A stretch of DNA of 64,000 bases from Oscillospiraceae bacterium. Its GTDB lineage: Bacteria > Bacillota > Clostridia > Oscillospirales > CAG-272. The DNA lies in NCBI GenBank assembly GCA_015064735.1, contig SVRP01000009.1, positions 25,077 through 89,076 of the forward strand, read 5' to 3'. Positions within the stretch are counted from its first letter, which is position 1; each line of letters starts with the position of its first letter. The notes under the pieces were generated by a model. It was not told the DNA's origin and searched no databases. It saw nothing but the letters and a program-made list of their open reading frames with translations. This document shows positions 26,537 through 35,101 of the stretch, one piece after another. The position numbers were made by a program, and so were the translations under genes.

Positions 26537-27211
26537 ATGGAAAATATGGTAAATATTTATCTTTACGGCAAAAAGTACGAAGTACCCGCAAGCCTTACTA
26601 TAATGAATGCCATGGAGTACGCAGGCTATCAGCTCGTTCGCGGAGTCGGATGCCGTTGCGGATTCTGCGGGGCTTGTGCTACCATCTACCGTATAAAGGG
26701 ACAGAACGAGCTTAAGACCTGTCTTGCTTGTCAGACTAAGGTCGAGGACAATATGTACATAGCTACTCTCCCCTTCTTCCCCCTCGTTAAGCAGCCCTAC
26801 GATATTGAAAAGGTAAAGCCCACAGAGCAGATCATGATGCAGCTTTATCCCGAAATATACGCTTGCGTTGGCTGTAACGCCTGTACCAAGGCTTGTACTC
26901 AGGACCTTAACGTAATGCAGTATATCGCTTACGCTCAGAGAGGCGAATACGAAAAGTGCGCTGAGGAATCCTTTGACTGCGTAATGTGCGGTGTTTGCTC
27001 ATCACGTTGCCCCGCAGGTATTACGCATCCCCAGGTTGGTCTCCTTGCCCGCCGTCTTACCGGTAAGTATCTCGCTCCCGAAACTCAGCACCTCCTCGAA
27101 AGGGTTGCCGAGATAGAATCGGGCAACTGCGAGGCTGCTCTTCAGGACATCATGCACAAGACCGCGGAAGAGCTCAAGGAAATGTACAACAACCGTGATT
27201 TTGAGAAATAA
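26537..27211 (+). CDS. frdB: Fumarate reductase/succinate dehydrogenase iron-sulfur subunit, soluble type
   Basis: 224 aa. N-terminal [2Fe-2S] domain with Cys39, 41, 44, 47 and Cys62/65, then two Cx2Cx2Cx3C motifs (Cys110-120 and Cys148-158), the second followed by PAGITHP. The layout matches the ferredoxin half of thiol:fumarate reductase TfrB but without its CCG domains, which are present separately as HdrB. No membrane-anchor genes (frdC/D) accompany it. The ATG at 26537 follows AAAGGAGAACATCTC; the longer in-frame ATG at 26495 lies inside the previous gene. Confidence 0.88.
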   Translation: MENMVNIYLYGKKYEVPASLTIMNAMEYAGYQLVRGVGCRCGFCGACATIYRIKGQNELKTCLACQTKVEDNMYIATLPFFPLVKQPYDIEKVKPTEQIMMQLYPEIYACVGCNACTKACTQDLNVMQYIAYAQRGEYEKCAEESFDCVMCGVCSSRCPAGITHPQVGLLARRLTGKYLAPETQHLLERVAEIESGNCEAALQDIMHKTAEELKEMYNNRDFEK

Positions 27212-27225
27212 GGAGGAGCCGAGAA

Positions 27226-28875
27226 ATGTATACACCCGAAATGTTAGAATCCATTAAAAAGGTTGAGGCTACACGTGAGGAGCGTTTAAAACAGGTTCTC
27301 GCCGGCAACCATCCCCGTCGTATGACCGCGGAGGAAAAGGATCAGGTTCTTCTTGAAAATCACCCCGACCATATTCAGTCTCAGTTCGCTGAGCTTGTTA
27401 TCGGTCCTAATAAGGGCGAAAAGGTTCCGCTTGAGCTTGCCGAGATGCTTCAGGCTAACCCCAGAGTTAAGCCCTCTGATATTGACCTTTCCAAGATCGA
27501 TTACGACGTTGACGTACTCATTATCGGCGGCGGCGGAGCAGGTTCCGCTGCGGCTATTATGGCTCACGAAAACGGCGCAAACGTAATGATCGTTACAAAG
27601 CTTCGCCACGGTGACGCAAACACCATGATGGCTGAAGGCGGTATTCAGGCAGCTGATAAGCCTAACGACAGTCCCGCACAGCACTACCTTGACGTTATGG
27701 GCGGCGGACACTTCAAGAACGTTCCCGAGCTGGTTTACAAGCTCGTTAACGACGCTCCCGTATGTATCAAGTGGCTCAACGACCTTGGCGTTATGTTCGA
27801 CAAGGAAGCTGACGGAACCATGGTTACCACCCACGGCGGCGGAACCTCCCGCAAGCGTATGCACGCCGCAAAGGACTACTCGGGCGCTGAGATCATGAGA
27901 GTTCTCCGCGACGAGGTACAGAACAGGCAGATCCCCGTTGTTGATTTCACCTCGGCTATCGAGATAATCAAGGACGAAAACGGCAGAGCGGCAGGCGCGG
28001 TTCTTATGAACATGGAGACGCAGGAGCTCCTTATCGCGAGAGCCAAGACCGTTATCATCGCAACCGGTGGCGCAGGCCGTATGCACTATCAGGGCTTCCC
28101 CACCTCCAACCACTACGGAGCAACCGCTGACGGTCTCGTAATGGCTTACAGAGCAGGCGCTCCACTCCTTTATGCTTACACACTCCAGTATCACCCCACG
28201 GGTGCTGCTTACCCCTCACAGATATTCGGCGCGCTCGTAACCGAGAAGGTTCGTTCTATCGGCGCTCAGCTTATCAACGCTGACGGCGAAGCATTTATGT
28301 ATCCCCTTGAGACCCGCGACGTTTGCGCATCAAGCGTTATCCGCGAGTGCAAGAGAGGCAAGGGTGTTGACACCTTTGACGGCGGTAAGGGTATCTGGCT
28401 CGACTCTCCTATGATCGACATGATCCACGGCGAGGGAACCATTGAAAAGCGTATTCCCGCTATGATGCGTATGTACCTCAAGTACGGTATTGATATGCGT
28501 AAGCAGCCTATACTTATCTACCCCACTCTCCACTACCAGAACGGCGGTATCAAGATTGCCGATAACGGTATGTCCGACGTTGAAAATCTCTTTGTTGCAG
28601 GTGAGGCAGTCGGCGGTATCCACGGTGAGAACAGACTTATGGGTAACTCCCTCCTTGACATTATCGTATTCGGTAGAAACGCGGGTGTTCATGCTGCTGA
28701 GGCCGCAAAGAATACTAAGGTTGGCGAGAAGCTCAGCCTTGACCACGTTGAAAGCTTTATGAAGGAAATGGCTGACGCAGGTATCGTAACCGACGCTGTA
28801 TCCCCCAAGCTTCTTCCCAGATATACTCACGGAAATCCCGTATTCGACGAGCCTAACGCAAAGCTCATGAAATAA
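27226..28875 (+). CDS. frdA: Fumarate reductase flavoprotein subunit, soluble non-covalent-FAD type
   Basis: 549 aa; predicted to reduce fumarate to succinate. It has an unusual N-terminal extension of about 92 residues before the FAD motif GGGGAGSAAA (101-110). Active-site elements of the family are present: QYHPTG (His323), RDVCASSVIRE (about 364-374), LHYQNGG (His436) and HGENRLMGNSL (Arg470). At the position where quinol fumarate reductases carry the FAD-linking His (SHTVAAEGG) it reads ANTMMAEGG, with Asn132, so FAD should be non-covalent. Only about 75 residues follow GNSL, so the usual long C-terminal helical region is shortened. Start follows AAGGAGGAGCCGAGAA. Confidence 0.9.
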   Translation: MYTPEMLESIKKVEATREERLKQVLAGNHPRRMTAEEKDQVLLENHPDHIQSQFAELVIGPNKGEKVPLELAEMLQANPRVKPSDIDLSKIDYDVDVLIIGGGGAGSAAAIMAHENGANVMIVTKLRHGDANTMMAEGGIQAADKPNDSPAQHYLDVMGGGHFKNVPELVYKLVNDAPVCIKWLNDLGVMFDKEADGTMVTTHGGGTSRKRMHAAKDYSGAEIMRVLRDEVQNRQIPVVDFTSAIEIIKDENGRAAGAVLMNMETQELLIARAKTVIIATGGAGRMHYQGFPTSNHYGATADGLVMAYRAGAPLLYAYTLQYHPTGAAYPSQIFGALVTEKVRSIGAQLINADGEAFMYPLETRDVCASSVIRECKRGKGVDTFDGGKGIWLDSPMIDMIHGEGTIEKRIPAMMRMYLKYGIDMRKQPILIYPTLHYQNGGIKIADNGMSDVENLFVAGEAVGGIHGENRLMGNSLLDIIVFGRNAGVHAAEAAKNTKVGEKLSLDHVESFMKEMADAGIVTDAVSPKLLPRYTHGNPVFDEPNAKLMK

Positions 28876-28881
28876 TCGAAT

Positions 28882-28918
28882 TTTCAGGCGAGCTCGCACA
28901 TGCGAGCTCGCCCTGAAA
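28882..28918 (+). terminator. Long GC-rich hairpin after frdA
   Basis: TTTCAGGCGAGCTCGCA / TGCGAGCTCGCCCTGAAA, a 17-bp stem with one bulged base. No T run follows, so it may give partial termination or protect the frd mRNA 3' end. Confidence 0.6.
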
Positions 28919-28928
28919 TGCGTAAAAC

Positions 28929-28982
28929 TGAACGGATATATTGTAGACAGAAATCCGTTTCTGTTTGAAATATACCCGTTCA
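28929..28982 (+). promoter_or_regulatory. Nested stem-loop in the transporter leader
   Basis: Outer arms TGAACGGATATATT and AATATACCCGTTCA pair with one mismatch. Inside is a second hairpin CAGAAA-TCCG-TTTCTG. It lies 51 bases before the transporter ATG and may be a regulatory leader element; no known riboswitch motif was recognised. Confidence 0.4.
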
Positions 28983-29033
28983 ATCACAATTTAACTTTAA
29001 TTTGTATTTTTAATTATTATTTGGAGGCATAAA

Positions 29034-30323
29034 ATGCAAATCTTCAGTTTTTTTGACGGCAAATTCTCGTTATCCATCAACGGCGTAACATTCCTCATTT
29101 TTTCGGTTTTGCTTATAGCAGGTCTTGGATATCTCCTCGGCCGTATAACCATAAAGGGAGTTAACCTTGGAACCGCGGGAGTTTTTCTCGTAGCTCTTCT
29201 CTTCGGTTGCTTCTTCTTCAATCCCATTGACAAAATGTTCCCTTCCCTTGCAGGAACGGGAATAGCAGAATGGTGGCCCAATCTTTCAGAGCAGCTTAAG
29301 GGATACACGGGTAACGCATTAAAGGTCGTTGAAAACCTCGGTCTTATTCTCTTTGTAACCTCTGTTGGCTTTATTGCAGGTCCCAAATTCTTTGGCAATC
29401 TTAAGAAAAACTTCAAGACCTATATTCTTCTCGGTCTCGTTATCATAATTTCGGGAGCTCTCGTATGCGCGGGCTGTATCGCTCTTGCGCAGGCTACTAT
29501 GAAGGACGTTCCCGGTCAGCAGCTCACAGCTATTATGACAGGTCTGTTCTCCGGCGCGCTTACTTCTACCCCCGCATTCTCAGCCTCTAAGGAAGCAATC
29601 GGACCCGAGCTTTCCGAGTATGTTGCGGTAGGTAACGGAATTGCTTACATATTCGGTGTTATCGGCGTTGTTCTCTTCGTTCAGCTCATTCCCAAATTCA
29701 TGAAGGCAGATATGGCGGCTGAGCGCGCAAAGCTCTCCGGTGGCAGCGGAGACAACGGCGAAGATCCCGTTGAAGTTAAGAACGAAAGAAAGTTCATTGA
29801 AATAGATCCCTTTGGAATTGCGGCATTCGCTGTAGCAGCGATCCTCGGTGTTCTCGTTGGAACCGTAAAGATCGGTTCTTTCTCTCTGACTACCACCGGC
29901 GGATGCTTGCTCGTAGCTCTTATATTCGGACATTTCGGGCACTTCGGTCCCATAAAGGTTATGCCTCCCGCGGCAACCCTTAAGGTTTTCAGAGAGCTCG
30001 GTCTTATGCTCTTCCTTATCGGCGCGGGAATTGCAGGCGGCGCAAAGTTCGTAGAGTGCTTCCAGGCTATCTACTTCCTCTACGGCGCGCTTATGACCCT
30101 TGTACCCATGATCATTGGATTTATCTTCGCAAAGTACGTTTTGAAGCTTCATTTGCTCAATGCTCTCGGCTCAATTACGGGAGGTATGACATCTACCCCC
30201 GCACTCGGAACTCTAATTCAGGTTTCGGGTACTGAAGACGTTGGAGCTGCATACGCGGCTACCTATCCTATTGCGCTTATTTCCGTAGTTCTTTCGTCTC
30301 AGATACTCATTATGATATTCTAA
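29034..30323 (+). CDS. AspT/YidE-family membrane antiporter, possible succinate exporter
   Basis: 429-aa integral membrane protein made of two homologous halves, each with the family signature: GLFSGALTSTPAFSAS about residue 168 and GSITGGMTSTPALGTL about 381. About ten or more hydrophobic helices; the central loop (about 225-250) is short and lacks the RCK/TrkA-C domains of AspT. The family includes the aspartate:alanine exchanger AspT and the succinate exporter SucE of corynebacteria. Its position just behind fumarate reductase suggests dicarboxylate export or exchange. Start follows TTGGAGGCATAAA. Confidence 0.82.
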   Translation: MQIFSFFDGKFSLSINGVTFLIFSVLLIAGLGYLLGRITIKGVNLGTAGVFLVALLFGCFFFNPIDKMFPSLAGTGIAEWWPNLSEQLKGYTGNALKVVENLGLILFVTSVGFIAGPKFFGNLKKNFKTYILLGLVIIISGALVCAGCIALAQATMKDVPGQQLTAIMTGLFSGALTSTPAFSASKEAIGPELSEYVAVGNGIAYIFGVIGVVLFVQLIPKFMKADMAAERAKLSGGSGDNGEDPVEVKNERKFIEIDPFGIAAFAVAAILGVLVGTVKIGSFSLTTTGGCLLVALIFGHFGHFGPIKVMPPAATLKVFRELGLMLFLIGAGIAGGAKFVECFQAIYFLYGALMTLVPMIIGFIFAKYVLKLHLLNALGSITGGMTSTPALGTLIQVSGTEDVGAAYAATYPIALISVVLSSQILIMIF

Positions 30324-30328
30324 AGAAC

Positions 30329-30357
30329 GGGCTGTCTCACAGAGACAGCCCACTCTT
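30329..30357 (+). terminator. Terminator after the AspT-like gene (short GGCTGTCTC hairpin)
   Basis: GGGCTGTCTC / GAGACAGCCC with a 3-base loop. The stem shares its core with the repeats at 6664 and 32024. Confidence 0.7.
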
Positions 30358-30393
30358 TGAAGAATTATATTCAAATTGAAAAAGGATATAAAA

Positions 30394-32010
30394 ATGTCAA
30401 AAAAGTATTCATCCCGCGTAAAAAATATACTTATTCCCTGTTGCTTCTTTTCAATATTGACGGGAATAATTACGGGCGCAATTATTTTCCTTTTCAGAAT
30501 ATCTGCAGAGCTTGTAATACATCAGTCGGACAATGTATTCGGATTTGTAAGGGAGCATCCCGTATTTTTACCTTTGCTTATCCTCGGAGCGGCAATCCTC
30601 GGTGCAATTGCATATTTTATAATAAAGCTTTTCCCCAACAGCCGAGGCGGAGATGCCCAGACTACTATCACCTCATTGCGTGGATTTATTCCGCTCAGGT
30701 GGATACAAAATACCGTCGTCCTGTTTTTCTCCTCGCTAATCACCTATTTTTCAGGTGTTACACTAGGAGAAGAAGGTACCAGCGTTCAGATGGGCGCGGC
30801 TGTCGGTAAAGGTACTGTAAACACCTTTGCAAAAAAGAGATACAGGCGCGCGTGGGAGCGTTACATCATGACGGGAGGCGCTTGCGGAGGCTTTGCGGCG
30901 GTAACCTGCGCTCCTCTTACGGCTATTCTTTTCGCCTTCGACGAGGCTCACAGAAAATTCTCGCCCATTCTGTTTATGTCAACCTCTACTGCGGTTCTCG
31001 CGTCTTGGTCGGTTATGCAGGGACTTTGTTCTGTTTTTTCGGTAGAGCCGAGACTTTTCGTGCTTAATACCCCCGACGTGCTTCCAATAGAACTTTTATG
31101 GGCTCCTATCATAGTTGGGGCATTGTGCGGCGGTCTCGCTATACTCTATGCTAAGGGTTATAAGAAAACCGAGGATTTTCTTAATAAAACGCTCAAAAAA
31201 GTTCCTCTTTTCGCAAAATTTATCGGCGTTTTTGTAATTACCGCTATTTTTGGATTTGCGACCTCGCACCTTATCGGATCGGGACACAATATAATCCACG
31301 ACCTGTTTGAGGGACACGCGCCGGTATGGTATATGCTCCTGCTCTATCTCGTTATCCGTTCTGTAATGCTGCTTCTTTCGGCGGCTCTTGAAATAGCGGG
31401 AGGTCTTTCTGTTCCCGCCATGGCAGTAGGAGCAATGATAGGCTCACTTTGCGCCCAAGCCCTTACGGCTATGAACATATTTTCTGCGGAATACACTCCC
31501 ATTCTCGTTATAGTAGGCGTGGCTTCGTTTATGGCGGCTACAAACCGAGCTCCCCTTAATGCAATTACCTTTGCATGCGAGGCGCTATTTGGATTTACCA
31601 ACCTAATATCTATTGCTATAGGTGTTGCGGTATCCTTTATAGTTATAGAGCCTCTTGGTGTTACCGCATTCTCCGACGTCATTATTGAGGAGAAAATACA
31701 CGATTATTATCACGGCAAGGAGGTTCACACGGTTGACGTACACATGACCGTCAGAACAAATTCCTTTATTATGGGCAAGGAAATACGGGATATTCTCTGG
31801 CCCGCCAACTGCGCTGTGGTATCGGTCAACAAGCTGCATGTAGGACACCTCGCTATAGAAACCGGCGATATTCTCCACATCAGATATAAAACCATTGATC
31901 CGGAGGAGACATACGCTATACTCGAATCTATTGTTGGACGGCAAAAGGGAGAAACCGACATGCACGACGTTCACCAAGGTGATGAAAATTATACTATTCC
32001 CGAACAGTAA
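30394..32010 (+). CDS. CLC-family chloride channel/antiporter with C-terminal TrkA-C domain
   Basis: 538-aa membrane protein. CLC landmarks are GEEGTSVQMGAAVG (gating-Glu segment; canonical form GREGP), CGGFAAVTCAPLTAILFAFDEA, and GLSVPAMAVGAMIG. The first selectivity motif is atypical, SRGGDAQ instead of GSGIP. The last ~85 residues form a TrkA-C (RCK-C) like ligand domain (SFIMGKEIRDILWP...GDILHIRY). The Glu in FDEAH would match the proton-path Glu of antiporters. The ATG at 30394 with AAAGGATAT is preferred to the TTG at 30376. It is monocistronic between two hairpins. Confidence 0.88.
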   Translation: MSKKYSSRVKNILIPCCFFSILTGIITGAIIFLFRISAELVIHQSDNVFGFVREHPVFLPLLILGAAILGAIAYFIIKLFPNSRGGDAQTTITSLRGFIPLRWIQNTVVLFFSSLITYFSGVTLGEEGTSVQMGAAVGKGTVNTFAKKRYRRAWERYIMTGGACGGFAAVTCAPLTAILFAFDEAHRKFSPILFMSTSTAVLASWSVMQGLCSVFSVEPRLFVLNTPDVLPIELLWAPIIVGALCGGLAILYAKGYKKTEDFLNKTLKKVPLFAKFIGVFVITAIFGFATSHLIGSGHNIIHDLFEGHAPVWYMLLLYLVIRSVMLLLSAALEIAGGLSVPAMAVGAMIGSLCAQALTAMNIFSAEYTPILVIVGVASFMAATNRAPLNAITFACEALFGFTNLISIAIGVAVSFIVIEPLGVTAFSDVIIEEKIHDYYHGKEVHTVDVHMTVRTNSFIMGKEIRDILWPANCAVVSVNKLHVGHLAIETGDILHIRYKTIDPEETYAILESIVGRQKGETDMHDVHQGDENYTIPEQ

Positions 32011-32017
32011 TTAAAAG

Positions 32018-32060
32018 AAAAGTGGCTGTCTCAAATTTTCATTTGAGACAGCCACTTTTT
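32018..32060. terminator. Bidirectional terminator, GGCTGTCTC hairpin repeat copy 2
   Basis: AAAAGTGGCTGTCTCAAAT / ATTTGAGACAGCCACTTTT with a T run. The inner 30 bases (32024-32053) equal the reverse complement of 6664-6693. It sits between the convergent CLC and glycyl-radical genes. Confidence 0.88.
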
Positions 32061-32090
32061 TGGGGATAGTCAGATGCCCCTTTTATTAAC

Positions 32091-34139
32091 TTACATCATA
32101 TATTCGGCTCTGCTGATTATATGGTCCTGGAATTCCTTATCAAGCTCGCAGAAGTATCCGCTCCATCCCCATACTCTTACTATAAGGTTGGGATACTGCT
32201 CGGGATGCGCCTTCGCCTCGAGAAGTCGCTCGCGGTTTATGGAGTTTATCTGAAGCTGATGTCCGCCAAGCTGAACGAATGCCTTAACGAACTGAGCTAC
32301 CTTCTTTTCGCCATCCTCGTTACGGAATACCGTATCGTGAAGCTCTATGGTGAAGGGACCGCCGTTACACATCTGAGACAGGTCGTGCTTGGTAAAGGAC
32401 TGAAGTACCGAAAGAGGTCCTTCGGTCTTTGTGGTAATTGCGGGAGAAAAGCTACAGCTAAAGGGAGTGAACGCGTTTCTTCCGTCTGCCGTAGCGGGAA
32501 GATCTCTCGATGCCCAGATATATGACTGCGCACTACCCGTTCCTACTCTCCATTTACCGCCGTAGTATCCGTTAGGCTTACCGTGGAGATATTTTACAGC
32601 CATATCCATTATAGCACCCGCAAGCTCGTCAACGTAGTCGTCGTTATTACCCATCTTAGGCGCGGAGAGAAGCTTATTCTGAATCTCCTCGTAGCCCTTG
32701 AAGTCGGCATCCATTGCCGCGATAAGCTCGTCAGCGGTTACAGATTTATCCTCAAATACACACTTTTTAACTGCTGCCAAGGAGTCCGCCGCATTGGAAA
32801 TTCCTCCGCCGAGAACTCCGAAGTTAGTATACTTAGCTCCGCCCTCGGTCTCGTCAAGTCCCTGCTCAAGGCATCCGTCCACAAAGAGAGACAGATACAT
32901 ATGGCGAGATGAGCAACGGTTACTTTCGCGGTTATTATCACCGTTATAGTGCGCTCTGTGAGCTTCAGCAGCCTCGTACATCTTCTTATCGACGGCAACC
33001 ATCAACTCGTCGAAGCTCTTTACATCCTTGATATTTTCTCTGATAGCATCGTTTACGTGCTTAATAAAGAGGAAAAATCCTCTGTTGGGAATATCGTAGC
33101 CGTTATTAGGCGAGAGAACCTCCCAACAAGCGGCAACGGTATAGTTCCACGCGTCGTCCTCGTCGTAACCGAGTCCTATCATGTAAGGCACGATAAGGTC
33201 GTCGTTGCAGTACTGCGGGAAGCCAAGCCCCTTCTTAGTAAGCTTGGTGCCGTAATCGTATACCCAATCGGGGGTATTCTTACCTACGCGGATATTTATC
33301 TTGGGGTCGATAAGATTAAGCTCCAAAGACGCCTGCATACAAAGGTCCGTAAGGTCGTTAAAGAGATAATTTCCGTTCTTATCAAAGCCCGCAAGGACCA
33401 TACTCTGTCCGTTATCACCCTGCTGACAGCCGAAGTAAATGTCTGCGTCAATATTAAGGGATATGAAGAGCATTTCAAGTATCTCAAAAAGCTCGTCGCG
33501 GGATACGCCCTTCTTTATATCTGCCTCGTAGTAAGGAAGCATATACTGGTCAAAGCGTCCGATCGTCAGGTGGGTTGCATGAGAGCAACGGAGGGTAAAT
33601 ACTATGATCTTAAAGAACACACAAGCCTCATAGAAGCTACGCGCAGGCTTTCTCGGAACCTGCTTGAGCGCCTCGGCAAGACGTGTATTTCCTGCCTTTT
33701 CTGCTGCCTCACGGTATCTCTCTGCGATCTCAATAGATGCAACTACGCTACGGCGCATTGCCTCGTAGAACAAGGGAGAACACCCGTCAGTGTTAACCTT
33801 TTCATATTTTGCAATTTCTTCAAGAGTAGCATCAAAGCCCTGTCCTATGATTCTTGCGTAGTTAGGCGTGTTATTACCGGGACCGCTCTTTATCTTTCTT
33901 CCTTTGCGGTCAAGATAATAAGGAAGGTTTATGAGGCTTCTGTTAAATCCGAGAATATCATTCTCAAGAAAAACGGGAGTCTCCGCCTTAAGCATTTCCT
34001 CAAGGACTACGGTATCACGCATGGAATAATCTTCTGCGTTTATCTTTTCTGTTACGTCAAAATCCGCGTTGTCGATTCTGTTCTTTCGGTATTCCTTTGA
34101 AAGAAGAACGTTTAAAAAGCTTTGTACTCTTTCTGTCAT
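32091..34139 (-). CDS. Glycyl-radical enzyme (pyruvate formate-lyase family), unassigned substrate
   Basis: 682-aa radical enzyme. The C-terminal glycyl-radical loop RVWGWSGYF (Gly658) and preceding GGHQLQIN and family segment LPATADGRNAF are clear. The thiyl-radical site is ACWE (Cys338, Glu340), where most diol/choline/hydroxyproline enzymes have GCxE; Ala instead of Gly is unusual. The protein is shorter than typical members (about 750-850 aa). The ATG overlaps the activase gene by 4 bases. Substrate cannot be deduced; no microcompartment or substrate-processing genes are next to it. Confidence 0.88.
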   Translation of the reverse strand: MTERVQSFLNVLLSKEYRKNRIDNADFDVTEKINAEDYSMRDTVVLEEMLKAETPVFLENDILGFNRSLINLPYYLDRKGRKIKSGPGNNTPNYARIIGQGFDATLEEIAKYEKVNTDGCSPLFYEAMRRSVVASIEIAERYREAAEKAGNTRLAEALKQVPRKPARSFYEACVFFKIIVFTLRCSHATHLTIGRFDQYMLPYYEADIKKGVSRDELFEILEMLFISLNIDADIYFGCQQGDNGQSMVLAGFDKNGNYLFNDLTDLCMQASLELNLIDPKINIRVGKNTPDWVYDYGTKLTKKGLGFPQYCNDDLIVPYMIGLGYDEDDAWNYTVAACWEVLSPNNGYDIPNRGFFLFIKHVNDAIRENIKDVKSFDELMVAVDKKMYEAAEAHRAHYNGDNNRESNRCSSRHMYLSLFVDGCLEQGLDETEGGAKYTNFGVLGGGISNAADSLAAVKKCVFEDKSVTADELIAAMDADFKGYEEIQNKLLSAPKMGNNDDYVDELAGAIMDMAVKYLHGKPNGYYGGKWRVGTGSAQSYIWASRDLPATADGRNAFTPFSCSFSPAITTKTEGPLSVLQSFTKHDLSQMCNGGPFTIELHDTVFRNEDGEKKVAQFVKAFVQLGGHQLQINSINRERLLEAKAHPEQYPNLIVRVWGWSGYFCELDKEFQDHIISRAEYMM

Positions 34140-34984
34140 AATACTCTTACCTCAATTCCGTATTCGTTAAATATTTCTATTCTTGGTTGCGGAGGTATAT
34201 CTCCGTCAAAATCTGTTACGTATTTTCTGCCCATGAGCAAATATTTGCCTCCCGCCATCTTATTGTACGGCAGAAGCTCTATTTTTCCTACTCCGAGGCT
34301 ACTCATAAATGCTGCGGTCTCTCTTATGTTTTTCTCCGTATCGTTTACCGTGGGTATCAGGGGAATTCGGGTTATGAAATCCTTACCGCTCCTTGCAAGC
34401 AGCTTGTAATTCTCAAGAATCTGACTATTGTCCACACCTGTATAATGCTTATGAATCTCGCTGTCCATATGTTTAAGGTCATACAGAACAAAATCACATT
34501 CTTCAAGAACCTTCAAAAACACGTCCCGCTCGGCAAATCCGCAGGTCTGGAGGGCTCTGTTGGTCTTTCCCCTCAAAAGCTTCATACATTCAAGAACAAA
34601 CTGCCAATGAGACAGAGGCTCGCCACCCGAAAAGGTTACTCCCCCTCCGCTCATATTGAGTATGCTTATATTCTTTTTGATCCTTTCGACCATCTCCTCG
34701 GGGGTATAGTCTATACCGCTCTCGCGCACAAGCTTTCTTGGGCATACCCCCGCACTTTCGGGCACAAGACAAGGCTTTCCGGTAAGTTCCTCACCCTTTT
34801 TCATGCACGCTCCGCACCCCAAGCATCCGTTAGGACTTCTCGCCATTTCTTTTTCGAAGCGTTGCCCCTCGGGGTTATGACACCACATGCAACGAAGAGG
34901 ACACCCCTTCATAAAGATAGTCATTCTTATACCCGGACCGTCGTAGGTAGAAAATTCCTCAATTGAGAAAACTCTTCCGACCAT
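34136..34984 (-). CDS. Glycyl-radical enzyme activase (radical SAM)
   Basis: 282-aa radical SAM protein that installs the glycyl radical on the enzyme encoded downstream with 4-base overlap. SAM cluster motif CPLRCMWC (Cys28, 32, 35), followed by an inserted Cys-rich region CLGCGACMKKG (Cys54-60) and later C..VCPRKL that would hold auxiliary [4Fe-4S] clusters, GGGVTFSGGEPL about residue 113 and the typical YDLKHMD. GAGGAGAT precedes the ATG. The pair forms a simple two-gene operon. Confidence 0.92.
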   Translation of the reverse strand: MVGRVFSIEEFSTYDGPGIRMTIFMKGCPLRCMWCHNPEGQRFEKEMARSPNGCLGCGACMKKGEELTGKPCLVPESAGVCPRKLVRESGIDYTPEEMVERIKKNISILNMSGGGVTFSGGEPLSHWQFVLECMKLLRGKTNRALQTCGFAERDVFLKVLEECDFVLYDLKHMDSEIHKHYTGVDNSQILENYKLLARSGKDFITRIPLIPTVNDTEKNIRETAAFMSSLGVGKIELLPYNKMAGGKYLLMGRKYVTDFDGDIPPQPRIEIFNEYGIEVRVL

Positions 34985-35023
34985 ATATCAATCTCCTCGC
35001 AATTTATATGTCCTTCTGCGATC

Positions 35024-35052
35024 ATTATAACACAGTATTATGTCAATTTCAA
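35024..35052 (-). promoter_or_regulatory. Sigma-A promoter of the glycyl-radical operon
   Basis: Minus strand TTGAAA (35047-35052) and TATAAT (35024-35029), spacer 17 bases. Confidence 0.75.
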
Positions 35053-35101
35053 GCCATAAAACTATATTTTTTAGCCATTTTTTGACTTTTTATCTGCGTT
35101 T

